A DNA stretch of 64,000 nucleotides from the NCBI GenBank assembly GCA_016290295.1, contig JAEETJ010000008.1, positions 1 through 64,000 on the forward strand, written 5' to 3'. This document shows, in pieces, positions 25,498 through 33,320 of the stretch. The translations under genes and the position numbers were made by a program. Origin of the DNA: Bacteroidales bacterium. GTDB lineage: Bacteria; Bacteroidota; Bacteroidia; Bacteroidales; WCHB1-69. The number at the start of each line of letters is the position of its first letter. The first letter of the stretch is position 1. The notes beneath the pieces were generated by a model. It worked only from the letters and a program-made list of their open reading frames with translations. It ran no database searches and was not told the origin of the DNA.

Positions 25498-26037
25498 ATG
25501 AATACAAAAACAAAAGAGATATACTTGGCGGGAGGTTGCTTTTGGGGAACGGAGCACTTCTTTAAGCAGATTGAAGGCGTTGTGGAAACCGAAGTGGGTT
25601 TCGCCAACGGACATACGGAAAATCCAACCTATAAGGAAGTTTACACCGACGAAACGGGCTATGCCGAAACTGTACGTGTGGGCTATAATCCAGAGGTGGT
25701 GAGTCTGGAATTTCTGCTGCGGATGTTCTTCAAGGCCATCGACCCTGTGAGCTTGAACAAGCAGGGCCATGATGAGGGGACACGCTACCGTACCGGCATC
25801 TACTACACCGATGACGAAGACCTGCCTGTAATCAACAAGGTATATGCCGAGGAACAGCAGCATTACGACCTTCCGTTAGCCGTGGAGAAACAGCCACTGG
25901 AGCGCTTCTATACCGCTGAGGAGTACCATCAGGACTACCTTGACAAGAATCCCACCGGCTACTGTCACCTGCCCCAATCGCTCTTTGAGTTTGCGAAGAC
26001 AGCGAAAGATCATACAAGAACCAAAAATCATTATTGA
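25498..26037 (+). CDS. msrA: Peptide methionine sulfoxide reductase MsrA
   Basis: 179 residues from the ATG at 25498 (an in-frame TTG at 25471 is not needed). The active-site GCFWGTEHFF is at residues 13-22 with catalytic Cys14; YAETVRVGYNP, HDEGTRYRTGIYY and EEYHQDYLDKNP are the other family signatures. It reduces methionine-S-sulfoxide in proteins; lack of a signal peptide places it in the cytoplasm. No MsrB domain is fused, so the R-isomer enzyme must be elsewhere. Confidence 0.96.
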   Translation: MNTKTKEIYLAGGCFWGTEHFFKQIEGVVETEVGFANGHTENPTYKEVYTDETGYAETVRVGYNPEVVSLEFLLRMFFKAIDPVSLNKQGHDEGTRYRTGIYYTDDEDLPVINKVYAEEQQHYDLPLAVEKQPLERFYTAEEYHQDYLDKNPTGYCHLPQSLFEFAKTAKDHTRTKNHY

Positions 26038-26102
26038 TAAAAACACCACTCCACGGCAAAGCATTTTGTATTTCATAAGTGACAAAATTTTATAATTACG
26101 AA

Positions 26103-26162
26103 TTTTGTTGTTTATAAACAATAAAAATGACAAAAAAGGATGTTTTGTTGTTTATAAACAAT
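26103..26162. promoter_or_regulatory. Twin palindromic operator-like sites
   Basis: The 14-base perfect palindrome TTGTTTATAAACAA occurs at 26108-26121 and 26148-26161, each preceded by TTT; the 20-base units are identical and exactly 40 bases apart, about four helical turns. They lie 36 bases upstream of the lipoprotein start at 26197 and after msrA. Likely a dimeric regulator binding site. Confidence 0.7.
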
Positions 26163-26196
26163 CAAATGCAATTTAAGCCTTAAATACTACTGAAAT

Positions 26197-27042
26197 ATGA
26201 AAAAACTAAAACTTATCGCAGCAATTTTATGCTTGGCACTTGTACTTGGTGCCTGTAAACAGAAAAACGTGGATTTCGGAGTTCATGCAGTTAACGGTAA
26301 ACGTTGCTTGGAACTCATCACCTTCGAACCGGTTTATGGCATGGAAGAGAATCGTTTGCAGGTGGAAAACGAATATTCGATTGTATGGCCTGACGAAGGT
26401 TGCCTAACTCCTGAGTTGGAGCAAGCGTTGATTCGCTTCACTTTTGGAGATACTGCCGCCAAAACTTTGGAGGAAGCGACAGAACTTTTTTTGAAACATA
26501 CTTGGTTTGAGGAAGATGATGATATTCTTGAAGGAGTCAAATTTCTTAAAACAATTGATTCCATCACTCTGGAACCTTACAATTACGCCCATATCACCAG
26601 CACTTGTGACCGCGATGACAACTTGGTAACCTTCTCGGTATATACCGAAGGCTGTATGGCGTTTGCCGCCCATGGCTATTATGTGATTGATATCATGACC
26701 ATCGACTTGAATACCAAGCGGATTGTCCATTTGGAAGATTTCATTGACACCACAGAACTTGGAGAAGTGCTGATCCGTGCCCTGGAAGATTTGGTGGTGA
26801 ACAAGGAAGATGGCAACACCACAGAATGCCTTTTCGAGGAATACAAGGAACGGCTGCCGATGCCCGATTGCTTCTTTATTGACAGTACCCGTTCTGTCAT
26901 TACTGCAGTATATAACCAATATAGTGTGCAACCCTACGCCTGCGGACCTTTATATGTCAAGATGCCAATTTTCTGGCTCTCCAAACACATTCCCCTCACG
27001 CCTTACGCCAAGGAAATCTTCGGTCCCGACGCATCGCTATAA
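26197..27042 (+). CDS. DUF3298/RsiV-like lipoprotein
   Basis: 281 residues. Lipoprotein signal MKKLKLIAAILCLALVLGAC with Cys20. The mature part follows the DUF4163/DUF3298 plan: ELITFEPVYG near the start, an internal helical segment, then YYVIDIMTIDLNTKRIVHLEDF, a TELGEVLIRALEDL helix and the closing VYNQYSVQPYACGPLYVKMP. Related domains occur in the anti-sigma factor RsiV and in periplasmic lysozyme-binding proteins, so ligand binding is plausible. The palindromes at 26108 and 26148 sit just upstream and may control it. Confidence 0.8.
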   Translation: MKKLKLIAAILCLALVLGACKQKNVDFGVHAVNGKRCLELITFEPVYGMEENRLQVENEYSIVWPDEGCLTPELEQALIRFTFGDTAAKTLEEATELFLKHTWFEEDDDILEGVKFLKTIDSITLEPYNYAHITSTCDRDDNLVTFSVYTEGCMAFAAHGYYVIDIMTIDLNTKRIVHLEDFIDTTELGEVLIRALEDLVVNKEDGNTTECLFEEYKERLPMPDCFFIDSTRSVITAVYNQYSVQPYACGPLYVKMPIFWLSKHIPLTPYAKEIFGPDASL

Positions 27043-27091
27043 AAAATCGTCTTTCAATCATGGAAATAAAGTAAAAGATAAGAAAAAACAT

Positions 27092-27099
27092 TATCTTTG
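27092..27099 (+). promoter_or_regulatory. -7 box for T9SS cargo gene 27152
   Basis: TATCTTTG followed by CAGC, 52 bases before the ATG at 27152. Confidence 0.6.
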
Positions 27100-27151
27100 C
27101 AGCATTATTAAATTATTTGGAGTTGTATCAATCAATTAATTTTATAAGCTT

Positions 27152-27832
27152 ATGAAAAAACTTTTACAGGCTATGGTACTATGCGTTGTATGTACCTTTG
27201 GTGCTTTCGCACAAAATTACTCAACAGTCCAAATCACTCCGCAAAGCGGCAATTTGATTGTGAACGGAATTCCTCAGTTCTCCATCCCGAATTATGATCC
27301 CAGCGAAGTTCAGTTGGAGCCTATTTCCGGATCTGTAGCTGTTCCCAGCACCGATCAGATGTACACGGTTGCCGAATACGCTACCTTGGACAATGTATGG
27401 ACCGCTTGCAATTCGTCCGCAGTATGGTCAAACAATCTGGTCACCCTGGACACCTATTCTGGACAAGGGATGAACACCGGCTATGTGGCCTTGAAATTTG
27501 CCGGCAGCCCCAACACTTATGGTTATGCCAAATTCGACAAAAGCGTTTCTGGCGGTTGGACTGAGTTCGGTTATTTCACCAGCGGCAGTAACATCGAGAA
27601 TGTAGCAAGCAGCATCTCCGTCTATCCTAATCCTGTTGCGGAAGAACTTATCATTAACAATGTTGAAGGTGCCCAGATTGCCATTTATTCCGTGAATGGA
27701 CAAGAGGTGAAGCATATTGAGAATGCCAATACCAATGAGCAGATACATGTTGCTGATTTATCCGCAGGTACCTACATTGTGCGGATCAGCAGCCACGACA
27801 AAGTGACCACGATGAAATTTGTGAAGGAATAA
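27152..27832 (+). CDS. Secreted protein with T9SS type A sorting domain
   Basis: 226 residues. Signal peptide 1-20 ending AFAQ. The central region (21-145) has no recognised domain but reads as an all-beta adhesion or carbohydrate-binding type fold. From about 148 comes a type A Por secretion tail: ISVYPNPVAEELIIN, ISVNGQEV-like IYSVNGQEV, LSAGTYIVRIS and the final KFVKE. The protein is thus exported by the type IX system and probably attached to the cell surface through A-LPS. Ends at an efficient terminator. Confidence 0.88.
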   Translation: MKKLLQAMVLCVVCTFGAFAQNYSTVQITPQSGNLIVNGIPQFSIPNYDPSEVQLEPISGSVAVPSTDQMYTVAEYATLDNVWTACNSSAVWSNNLVTLDTYSGQGMNTGYVALKFAGSPNTYGYAKFDKSVSGGWTEFGYFTSGSNIENVASSISVYPNPVAEELIINNVEGAQIAIYSVNGQEVKHIENANTNEQIHVADLSAGTYIVRISSHDKVTTMKFVKE

Positions 27833-27870
27833 TCGCTCTTCGAGCATGGAAAGTAAGCACAAGCTTAACA

Positions 27871-27899
27871 TCGCAGCTTTCAGGCTGCGATTTTTTTTT
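27871..27899 (+). terminator. Intrinsic terminator after 27152
   Basis: TCGCAGC (27871-27877) pairs perfectly with GCTGCGA (27884-27890), followed by nine T; the T-run runs into the promoter box at 27901. Confidence 0.9.
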
Positions 27900-27900
27900 G

Positions 27901-27908
27901 TATTTTTG
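27901..27908 (+). promoter_or_regulatory. -7 box for the TonB-dependent receptor
   Basis: TATTTTTG begins two bases after the T-run of the terminator; leader of about 23 bases to the ATG at 27936. Confidence 0.65.
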
Positions 27909-27935
27909 CCGCTTCATTTTTCAAAGGATATTCTC

Positions 27936-30221
27936 ATGAAAAAACTAATAAAACTCTTGGTTTGTTTGTTGCTGCTCATACCGAGCTATTTCATTAATGC
28001 ACAGGAACAATATGACGCACATTTGGTGGGGCATGTGGTGGATGAGAAAACCGGCGAGCACTTGCCCTACGTGACCATACAAATCAAAGGCACCGATATA
28101 GGCACCATCACCGACGAGACAGGACACTATTTTCTTAAAAACCTGCCTGTTGGAAAACAGACAGTTGTTGCGACCTATGTGGGCTATGAAACCGAAGAAC
28201 TGCCTGTAGTAATCAAGGAAAACGTTACCACCGAATTGAAAATCGTCATCCATGAGCTATCACAGCAGCTAAACGATGTGGTGGTGACCGCCAACCGGCA
28301 TGAGACCAAGCGACAGGAAGCGGCTACGATTGTTAATGTGATTTCTCCGAAGCTATTTGAGACGACAGGAGTATCATGTGCAGCTGACGCACTCAATTAC
28401 CAACCAGGCTTACGTGTGGAAAACACATGCAGCAACTGTGGCAAAACCGAATTGCGTATCAATGGGTTGCAAGGGCAATACAGCCAGATACTGATGGACT
28501 CGCGCCCAGTGTTCTCTTCTTTAGCTTCGGTATATGGTTTGGAACAAGTGCCTACCGCGATGATTGACCGTATAGAGATTGTCCGCGGTGGCGGCTCAGC
28601 CATGTATGGTGCCAATGCCATCGCTGGTGTGGTGAATATCATCACCAAGGAACCGGTACGGAATTTCGTGAATATCTCTAATGTCACTGGAGTAAACGAA
28701 CGGGGTGCCTACGACATCAACACTGAGCTGAACGGCTCTGTCACGAGCGAGAACCGGAAGATTGGAGCTTACATCTTTGCTGCCCACCGTACTCGCAGTC
28801 CCTACGACCGTGACAAAGACGGTTTCAGCGAAGTGCCACAATTGCGAAGCACCACGGCCGGAGCTCGTGTGTACTTTAGGACAAGTACTTCCAGCAAACT
28901 GACACTCGAATATCACCATATCACTGATTTTCGGCGTGGCGGTAACAATTTCGAATTGCCACCTCACGAAGCAGATATTGCAGAACAACTGCGTCATAAC
29001 ATTGACGCGGGTTCACTGGCCTTCGATTGGATGTCTGCCGACAGCCGTCATTTTGTGTCAGCCTACTCAGCAGTGCAACATATAGGTCGTGACAGCTATT
29101 TTGGGGCGGGAAAAGACCCCAATGCTTACGGCACCAGTACTGACATAACCTCCAACACTGGACTGCAATACCGCTTCTCCTACCCTTGTGGCAAAATGAA
29201 CGGCGACCTCAGCGTTGGGGCCGAATACACCTATAACGGACTGCATGACCGCATGGTGGGCTACAACCGAGATATACAGCAGAACGTACATGTGGCAGGT
29301 GTATATGCCCAAAATGAATGGAAAAACAAAAAATGGAGTGTACTGATCGGAGCTCGTTTGGAGAAACACAATATGCTCAAAAAACCGGTTTGCAATCCAC
29401 GTGCCACTGTACGATACACTCCTATTGACGGACTGGTGCTACGAGTGGGCTACAGCAGTGGCTATCGCGCACCGCAGGCCTACGATGAGGATTTGCATGT
29501 AGCAGCCGTAAATGGCGCGGTTTCGCTGATTTCACTTGCCTCCGATTTGCGCCCAGAATACTCGCACAGCGCAACGGCAAGTGCGGATTGGTACCGCCGC
29601 TTCGGCAAATGGGAACTCAACCTTACCGGCGAAGGTTTCTATACCTACCTGAAAGATGTGTTTTTCTTGCGTGAAGACGGCCATGATGACGAAGGCAACC
29701 TGTTGCTGACACGCACCAATGCTCCAGGTGCATGGGTAGGCGGTATCAACTTTGAGGCCAGACTTGCCTATACCACACTCCTATCGCTTCAGCTGGGCTA
29801 CACATGGCAGCAAAGCCGCTATGTAGAGCCACAACAATGGAGTCCTACGGTTGCCCCGCAAAAACGCATGTTACGCACCCCTGACCATTATGCCTATGTA
29901 CTCTTGGATATCCAACCTGTGCGTAACTTCACAATTTCTGTCAATGGCAAAATCACCGGTTCTATGCTGGTACCGCATCTGCAGGGTTATATAGTCCAGG
30001 ATGAGGAAGTCAAAACACCCACTTTCTGGGATTTCGGTATCCGACTGGCCTACGATATTCACATTTACAAACATTACTGCCTTGAGTTAAGTGCGGGAAT
30101 AAAAAATATTTTAGACCAATTCCAGCGTGATTTGGACAAAGGTGACAACCGCGATGCCAACTACATCTACGGCCCCACTCAGGCACGCACCTATTTTGTT
30201 GGTGTCTCACTGAAGCTGTAA
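27936..30221 (+). CDS. TonB-dependent outer-membrane receptor
   Basis: 761 residues from the ATG at 27936; the longer open frame from 27846 runs through the terminator and promoter and is rejected. Signal peptide 1-23 (ending FINAQ), a carboxypeptidase-like regulatory domain (about 30-115: LVGHVVDEKTGEHLPYVTI), then the plug (about 120-240) with VVVTANRHE, a CSNCG (CxxC) stretch, LRINGLQGQYSQILMDSRPV, IEIVRGGGSAMYGANAIAGV, and a 22-strand barrel ending RTYFVGVSLKL. It imports a large ligand with TonB energy. No SusD partner is adjacent, so it belongs to the non-SusCD class (metal, haem or cobalamin type). The CxxC in the plug favours a metal complex, but that is inference. Confidence 0.9.
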   Translation: MKKLIKLLVCLLLLIPSYFINAQEQYDAHLVGHVVDEKTGEHLPYVTIQIKGTDIGTITDETGHYFLKNLPVGKQTVVATYVGYETEELPVVIKENVTTELKIVIHELSQQLNDVVVTANRHETKRQEAATIVNVISPKLFETTGVSCAADALNYQPGLRVENTCSNCGKTELRINGLQGQYSQILMDSRPVFSSLASVYGLEQVPTAMIDRIEIVRGGGSAMYGANAIAGVVNIITKEPVRNFVNISNVTGVNERGAYDINTELNGSVTSENRKIGAYIFAAHRTRSPYDRDKDGFSEVPQLRSTTAGARVYFRTSTSSKLTLEYHHITDFRRGGNNFELPPHEADIAEQLRHNIDAGSLAFDWMSADSRHFVSAYSAVQHIGRDSYFGAGKDPNAYGTSTDITSNTGLQYRFSYPCGKMNGDLSVGAEYTYNGLHDRMVGYNRDIQQNVHVAGVYAQNEWKNKKWSVLIGARLEKHNMLKKPVCNPRATVRYTPIDGLVLRVGYSSGYRAPQAYDEDLHVAAVNGAVSLISLASDLRPEYSHSATASADWYRRFGKWELNLTGEGFYTYLKDVFFLREDGHDDEGNLLLTRTNAPGAWVGGINFEARLAYTTLLSLQLGYTWQQSRYVEPQQWSPTVAPQKRMLRTPDHYAYVLLDIQPVRNFTISVNGKITGSMLVPHLQGYIVQDEEVKTPTFWDFGIRLAYDIHIYKHYCLELSAGIKNILDQFQRDLDKGDNRDANYIYGPTQARTYFVGVSLKL

Positions 30222-30369
30222 GAAAAACCCTACTCTATTCAAGGCATATTAACAATGTAATCCTCATTTTCCGACAAATTGCCAAACATTTCCCCTTATT
30301 GGTTAAACCAAATGTGTGTAAAATATTGTTTCTTTGCACTATAATTTTAGTTTAACAAAATTTCCGATC

Positions 30370-32361
30370 ATGAAAAAACTGACAATTCTCATCGTCGCCC
30401 TTGTATTGACGATAACAGTTGGAGCGCAAACACCAAGCAACAACACTGTTGAAGTGGTCTATAACGGCACAACGGCAACGGTTGCTGTGGCGGACAACAT
30501 TGCACAGTATCTGACTGTTACCCAGAGCGGGGCCCATGTCTCCATTGCTCAAAACGACAGCCTCGCCAGCGAAATAACCTACAAACTGAGCGGCACCTCA
30601 ACCGACGGCGAATTTTACATGTCGGGTTCCTACAAAGCCACCATCGAATTGAACGGCCTTACCCTAACCAACGTCACTCCAGTGTATAGCGGTGCTGCGA
30701 TACACATCCAAAACAGCAAACGCATCAACGTGAAGGTCATCACTGGCACCACCAATACCCTTGCCGATGCGACTACTGGCTCACAAAAAGGCTGCCTTTA
30801 TGTGAAAGGACACGCCGAATTCAAACAGCAGGGCACGCTGAATGTCGTGGGTAACTTGAAACACGCCATCAAGGCCGGAGAATATATCTCTGTGAAAAAC
30901 GCCACCATCAACGTGACTTCCGCAGTAGGCGACGGTATCTCTTGTAACGAGTATTTCCTGATGGAAAGCGGTACCATCAACATCAGCGGAACAGAGGATG
31001 ACGGCATCCAGTGTGACCTTGACGGTGACACCTCAACCGGCGAGACCACCGACCATGAGGATGAAGACTCTGGCAATATCTATATCAGCGGAGGTAATAT
31101 CACCATCAACTGTGCCGCTATCGCCGCCAAAGGCATCAAAAGCGCAGGTAACATTTACATTTCCGATGATGCCGTTATCAATGTAACGACAAGCGGCAAA
31201 GGCATGTGGGATACTGAGGATTTGGAGACCAGTGCAGCCTGTGGAATAAGTGCCGACAGCAACATCACCATCAGTGGAGGCACCCTCTCACTCACTTCTA
31301 CTGGTTCGGGTGGCAAAGGCATGAAATGCGATGGTTTCATGACCATCAGCGGAGGTGACATCACTATTGTTACCAGTGGTGCCCTTTATTACAATAATGG
31401 CACAACAGAGAACACCAACTATACTGGCAATACCGACAATGTCAACAGTGACTACTATTCATCGCCCAAGGGCATCAAGGCTGGTTTGAAAACGGAGAAC
31501 GGCAACAGCTACACTTACAGCGGCGGAATGGCCATCAGTGGAGGCAATATCAAGGTGACCACCAGCGGCACCAATGGCGAAGGCATTGAGAGCAAAAACA
31601 CCTTGGAGATCAGCGGCGGAGAGATTTTTGTCAACGCTTACGACGACGGTATCAACTGTGCGCAAAACCTGACCGTTACAGGCGGCTTTATCTATTCGCG
31701 TTCCGCCAACAACGACGGTATGGACGCCAACGGCAACTTTTACATCAATGGTGGATTAGTCTATGCCATCGGTTCCAGAGCACCCGAAGTTGCTCTTGAT
31801 GCCAACACAGAGGAAGGAAAACGACTCTACATCAATGGCGGAGTCATCATCGCCGTTAATGGCATCGAGAACAATAGCTCCATCAACCAACCCTATATCC
31901 AGTCTTCAAGCGTCAGCAGCAACAATTGGTATACCATAACATACGGCGATAATATGGTAGCTTTCTATACTCCCACTATTAACACTGGTGGTGGAGGTCC
32001 CGGCGGTGGTGGCCCTGGCGGCGGCGGTCCCGGTGGTGGCGGTAGCTCATCCACATTTATTTCCGCCCCCAGTACCCCCTCACTTGCCACAGGCAACAAC
32101 GTTACCAACGGCATCTCACATTTTGGAGAAAATTGCTATGTTTCAGATAACGGCGGCACCATCGGTATCAAAGATCTCGACATGGAGGGTATCACCATCA
32201 AAAGCCACAATGGCAATATTGCTGTTGAAGGCTGTGATAACTGCGAAGTTCGCATATTCAGCATAGATGGTCGTCAAGTAAGCGATAGCGGGCTATCTAC
32301 TGGCGTTTATATCATTAAAATAGGCGACCACCCTGCTAAGAAGGTTATTGTCACAAGATAA
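30370..32361 (+). CDS. Surface carbohydrate-binding protein (Cthe_2159-like beta-helix) with T9SS tail
   Basis: 663 residues from ATG 30370; upstream in-frame Met at 30334 would precede the signal peptide. Signal peptide 1-20 ending VGAQ. The main domain (about 30-540) is a right-handed beta-helix with repeated ISGG(T/N)I and GNIYIS/GDGIS turns and acidic DEDD-rich loops, the layout of the Cthe_2159 family that binds calcium and pectic or cellulosic polymers. A Gly/Pro linker of GGGGP repeats follows, then a short region and a C-terminal tail VRIFSIDGRQVSDSGL, STGVYIIKIGDHPAKKVIV that looks like a diverged T9SS type A domain. Probably a surface adhesin for polysaccharide. Confidence 0.82.
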   Translation: MKKLTILIVALVLTITVGAQTPSNNTVEVVYNGTTATVAVADNIAQYLTVTQSGAHVSIAQNDSLASEITYKLSGTSTDGEFYMSGSYKATIELNGLTLTNVTPVYSGAAIHIQNSKRINVKVITGTTNTLADATTGSQKGCLYVKGHAEFKQQGTLNVVGNLKHAIKAGEYISVKNATINVTSAVGDGISCNEYFLMESGTINISGTEDDGIQCDLDGDTSTGETTDHEDEDSGNIYISGGNITINCAAIAAKGIKSAGNIYISDDAVINVTTSGKGMWDTEDLETSAACGISADSNITISGGTLSLTSTGSGGKGMKCDGFMTISGGDITIVTSGALYYNNGTTENTNYTGNTDNVNSDYYSSPKGIKAGLKTENGNSYTYSGGMAISGGNIKVTTSGTNGEGIESKNTLEISGGEIFVNAYDDGINCAQNLTVTGGFIYSRSANNDGMDANGNFYINGGLVYAIGSRAPEVALDANTEEGKRLYINGGVIIAVNGIENNSSINQPYIQSSSVSSNNWYTITYGDNMVAFYTPTINTGGGGPGGGGPGGGGPGGGGSSSTFISAPSTPSLATGNNVTNGISHFGENCYVSDNGGTIGIKDLDMEGITIKSHNGNIAVEGCDNCEVRIFSIDGRQVSDSGLSTGVYIIKIGDHPAKKVIVTR

Positions 32362-32390
32362 TTTTCATTGAAGTTTTCCAAAAATAATCA

Positions 32391-32430
32391 AAAAGCTCTG
32401 TAATGTTGCAGTAACATTACGGAGCTTTTT
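32391..32430 (+). terminator. Intrinsic terminator before the AraC gene
   Basis: AAAAGCTCTGTAATGTT (32391-32407) pairs over 17 bases with AACATTACGGAGCTTTT (32413-32429) with one G-U pair and a 5-base loop, followed by T. Confidence 0.9.
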
Positions 32431-32431
32431 G

Positions 32432-32439
32432 TATTTTTG
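32432..32439 (+). promoter_or_regulatory. -7 box giving a leaderless AraC transcript
   Basis: TATTTTTG ends five bases before the ATG at 32444, so the transcription start should fall at or beside the start codon. Confidence 0.6.
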
Positions 32440-32443
32440 CATT

Positions 32444-33310
32444 ATGAAAAAAACGCAGCCATACACTCACCCAATCACTCTTTATAATCAGAAAATAAAA
32501 GAGGAATGTATTGTAGTGTTCGACGATGTGAGAGAATTGCCCACTATCGGCGAGCCATACATATCGTCCGATTATGTAATTTGCATCGGACATAGAGGCC
32601 GCATAGATCTTATGTATGATGACATGACTGACTATTCAGAAGCACATACCGTGGGCGTTATCTTTCCCAATCACAGACTTGTAAAGCTGAGTAAAACCGA
32701 TGATTACCTTGCCACGCTGATTATTGTAGATGCTTCTGTATTGAACGACCCCATGCTGCAAATCATAAAACGTATGCGCTACCGTTATGAGCTACATCCC
32801 TGCGTGAAACTCGACAAACATGAATACAAAATGATTGTGAATGTGGTGGACGGGATGCGCGAGATTGTGCGTCTCAACATGCCCGACCGCCGGATGCTGT
32901 TATCACGTCTGTTGGAATTTTTGCTTCGCTTACTCAGTTTCTACCGAAAAAACAAACTGGAGGAAAACAATGTCGAAAAGCGAGTCAGCGTACAATTCCA
33001 CAACGACCTTGCGCTGCACTTCCGCCAGCATCACGATGTGGCTTTCTATGCCGAGAAAGCCTGCTTGTCAACCAAACATTTCAGTGCCGTCATAAAGCAA
33101 GAAACGGGTTACACCGCAGCACACTGGATACACAACCACATTGTGGCGGAGGCCAAAATGCTGCTGCACATGCGGCACGATCTCAACGTGCAGACCATCG
33201 CCGACATGCTGGGCTTCAACGAACAGGCCAGCTTCTGCCGCTATTTCCACCGTGAGACTGGCATGTCACCTACCGTATTTCGCGAAAAAAATAGTCGTTT
33301 TCAACTATAA
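32444..33310 (+). CDS. AraC family transcriptional regulator
   Basis: 288 residues from ATG 32444; the open frame extends five codons upstream through the promoter box. The N-terminal half (about 1-170) is a cupin-like ligand or dimerisation region with no named family. The C-terminal 100 residues hold the double helix-turn-helix: DVAFYAEKACLSTKHFSAVI for the first, LNVQTIADMLGFNEQASFCR and YFHRETGMSPTVFRE for the second. It ends 10 bases before the C10 protease gene, which it may regulate, and starts after a strong terminator. The effector is unknown. Confidence 0.9.
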   Translation: MKKTQPYTHPITLYNQKIKEECIVVFDDVRELPTIGEPYISSDYVICIGHRGRIDLMYDDMTDYSEAHTVGVIFPNHRLVKLSKTDDYLATLIIVDASVLNDPMLQIIKRMRYRYELHPCVKLDKHEYKMIVNVVDGMREIVRLNMPDRRMLLSRLLEFLLRLLSFYRKNKLEENNVEKRVSVQFHNDLALHFRQHHDVAFYAEKACLSTKHFSAVIKQETGYTAAHWIHNHIVAEAKMLLHMRHDLNVQTIADMLGFNEQASFCRYFHRETGMSPTVFREKNSRFQL

Positions 33311-33320
33311 ACAAAACAAT

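Noticed and set aside
27846..27935. N-terminal extension of the TonB receptor
   Set aside because: It would include a terminator stem, a T-run and the promoter box as coding sequence.
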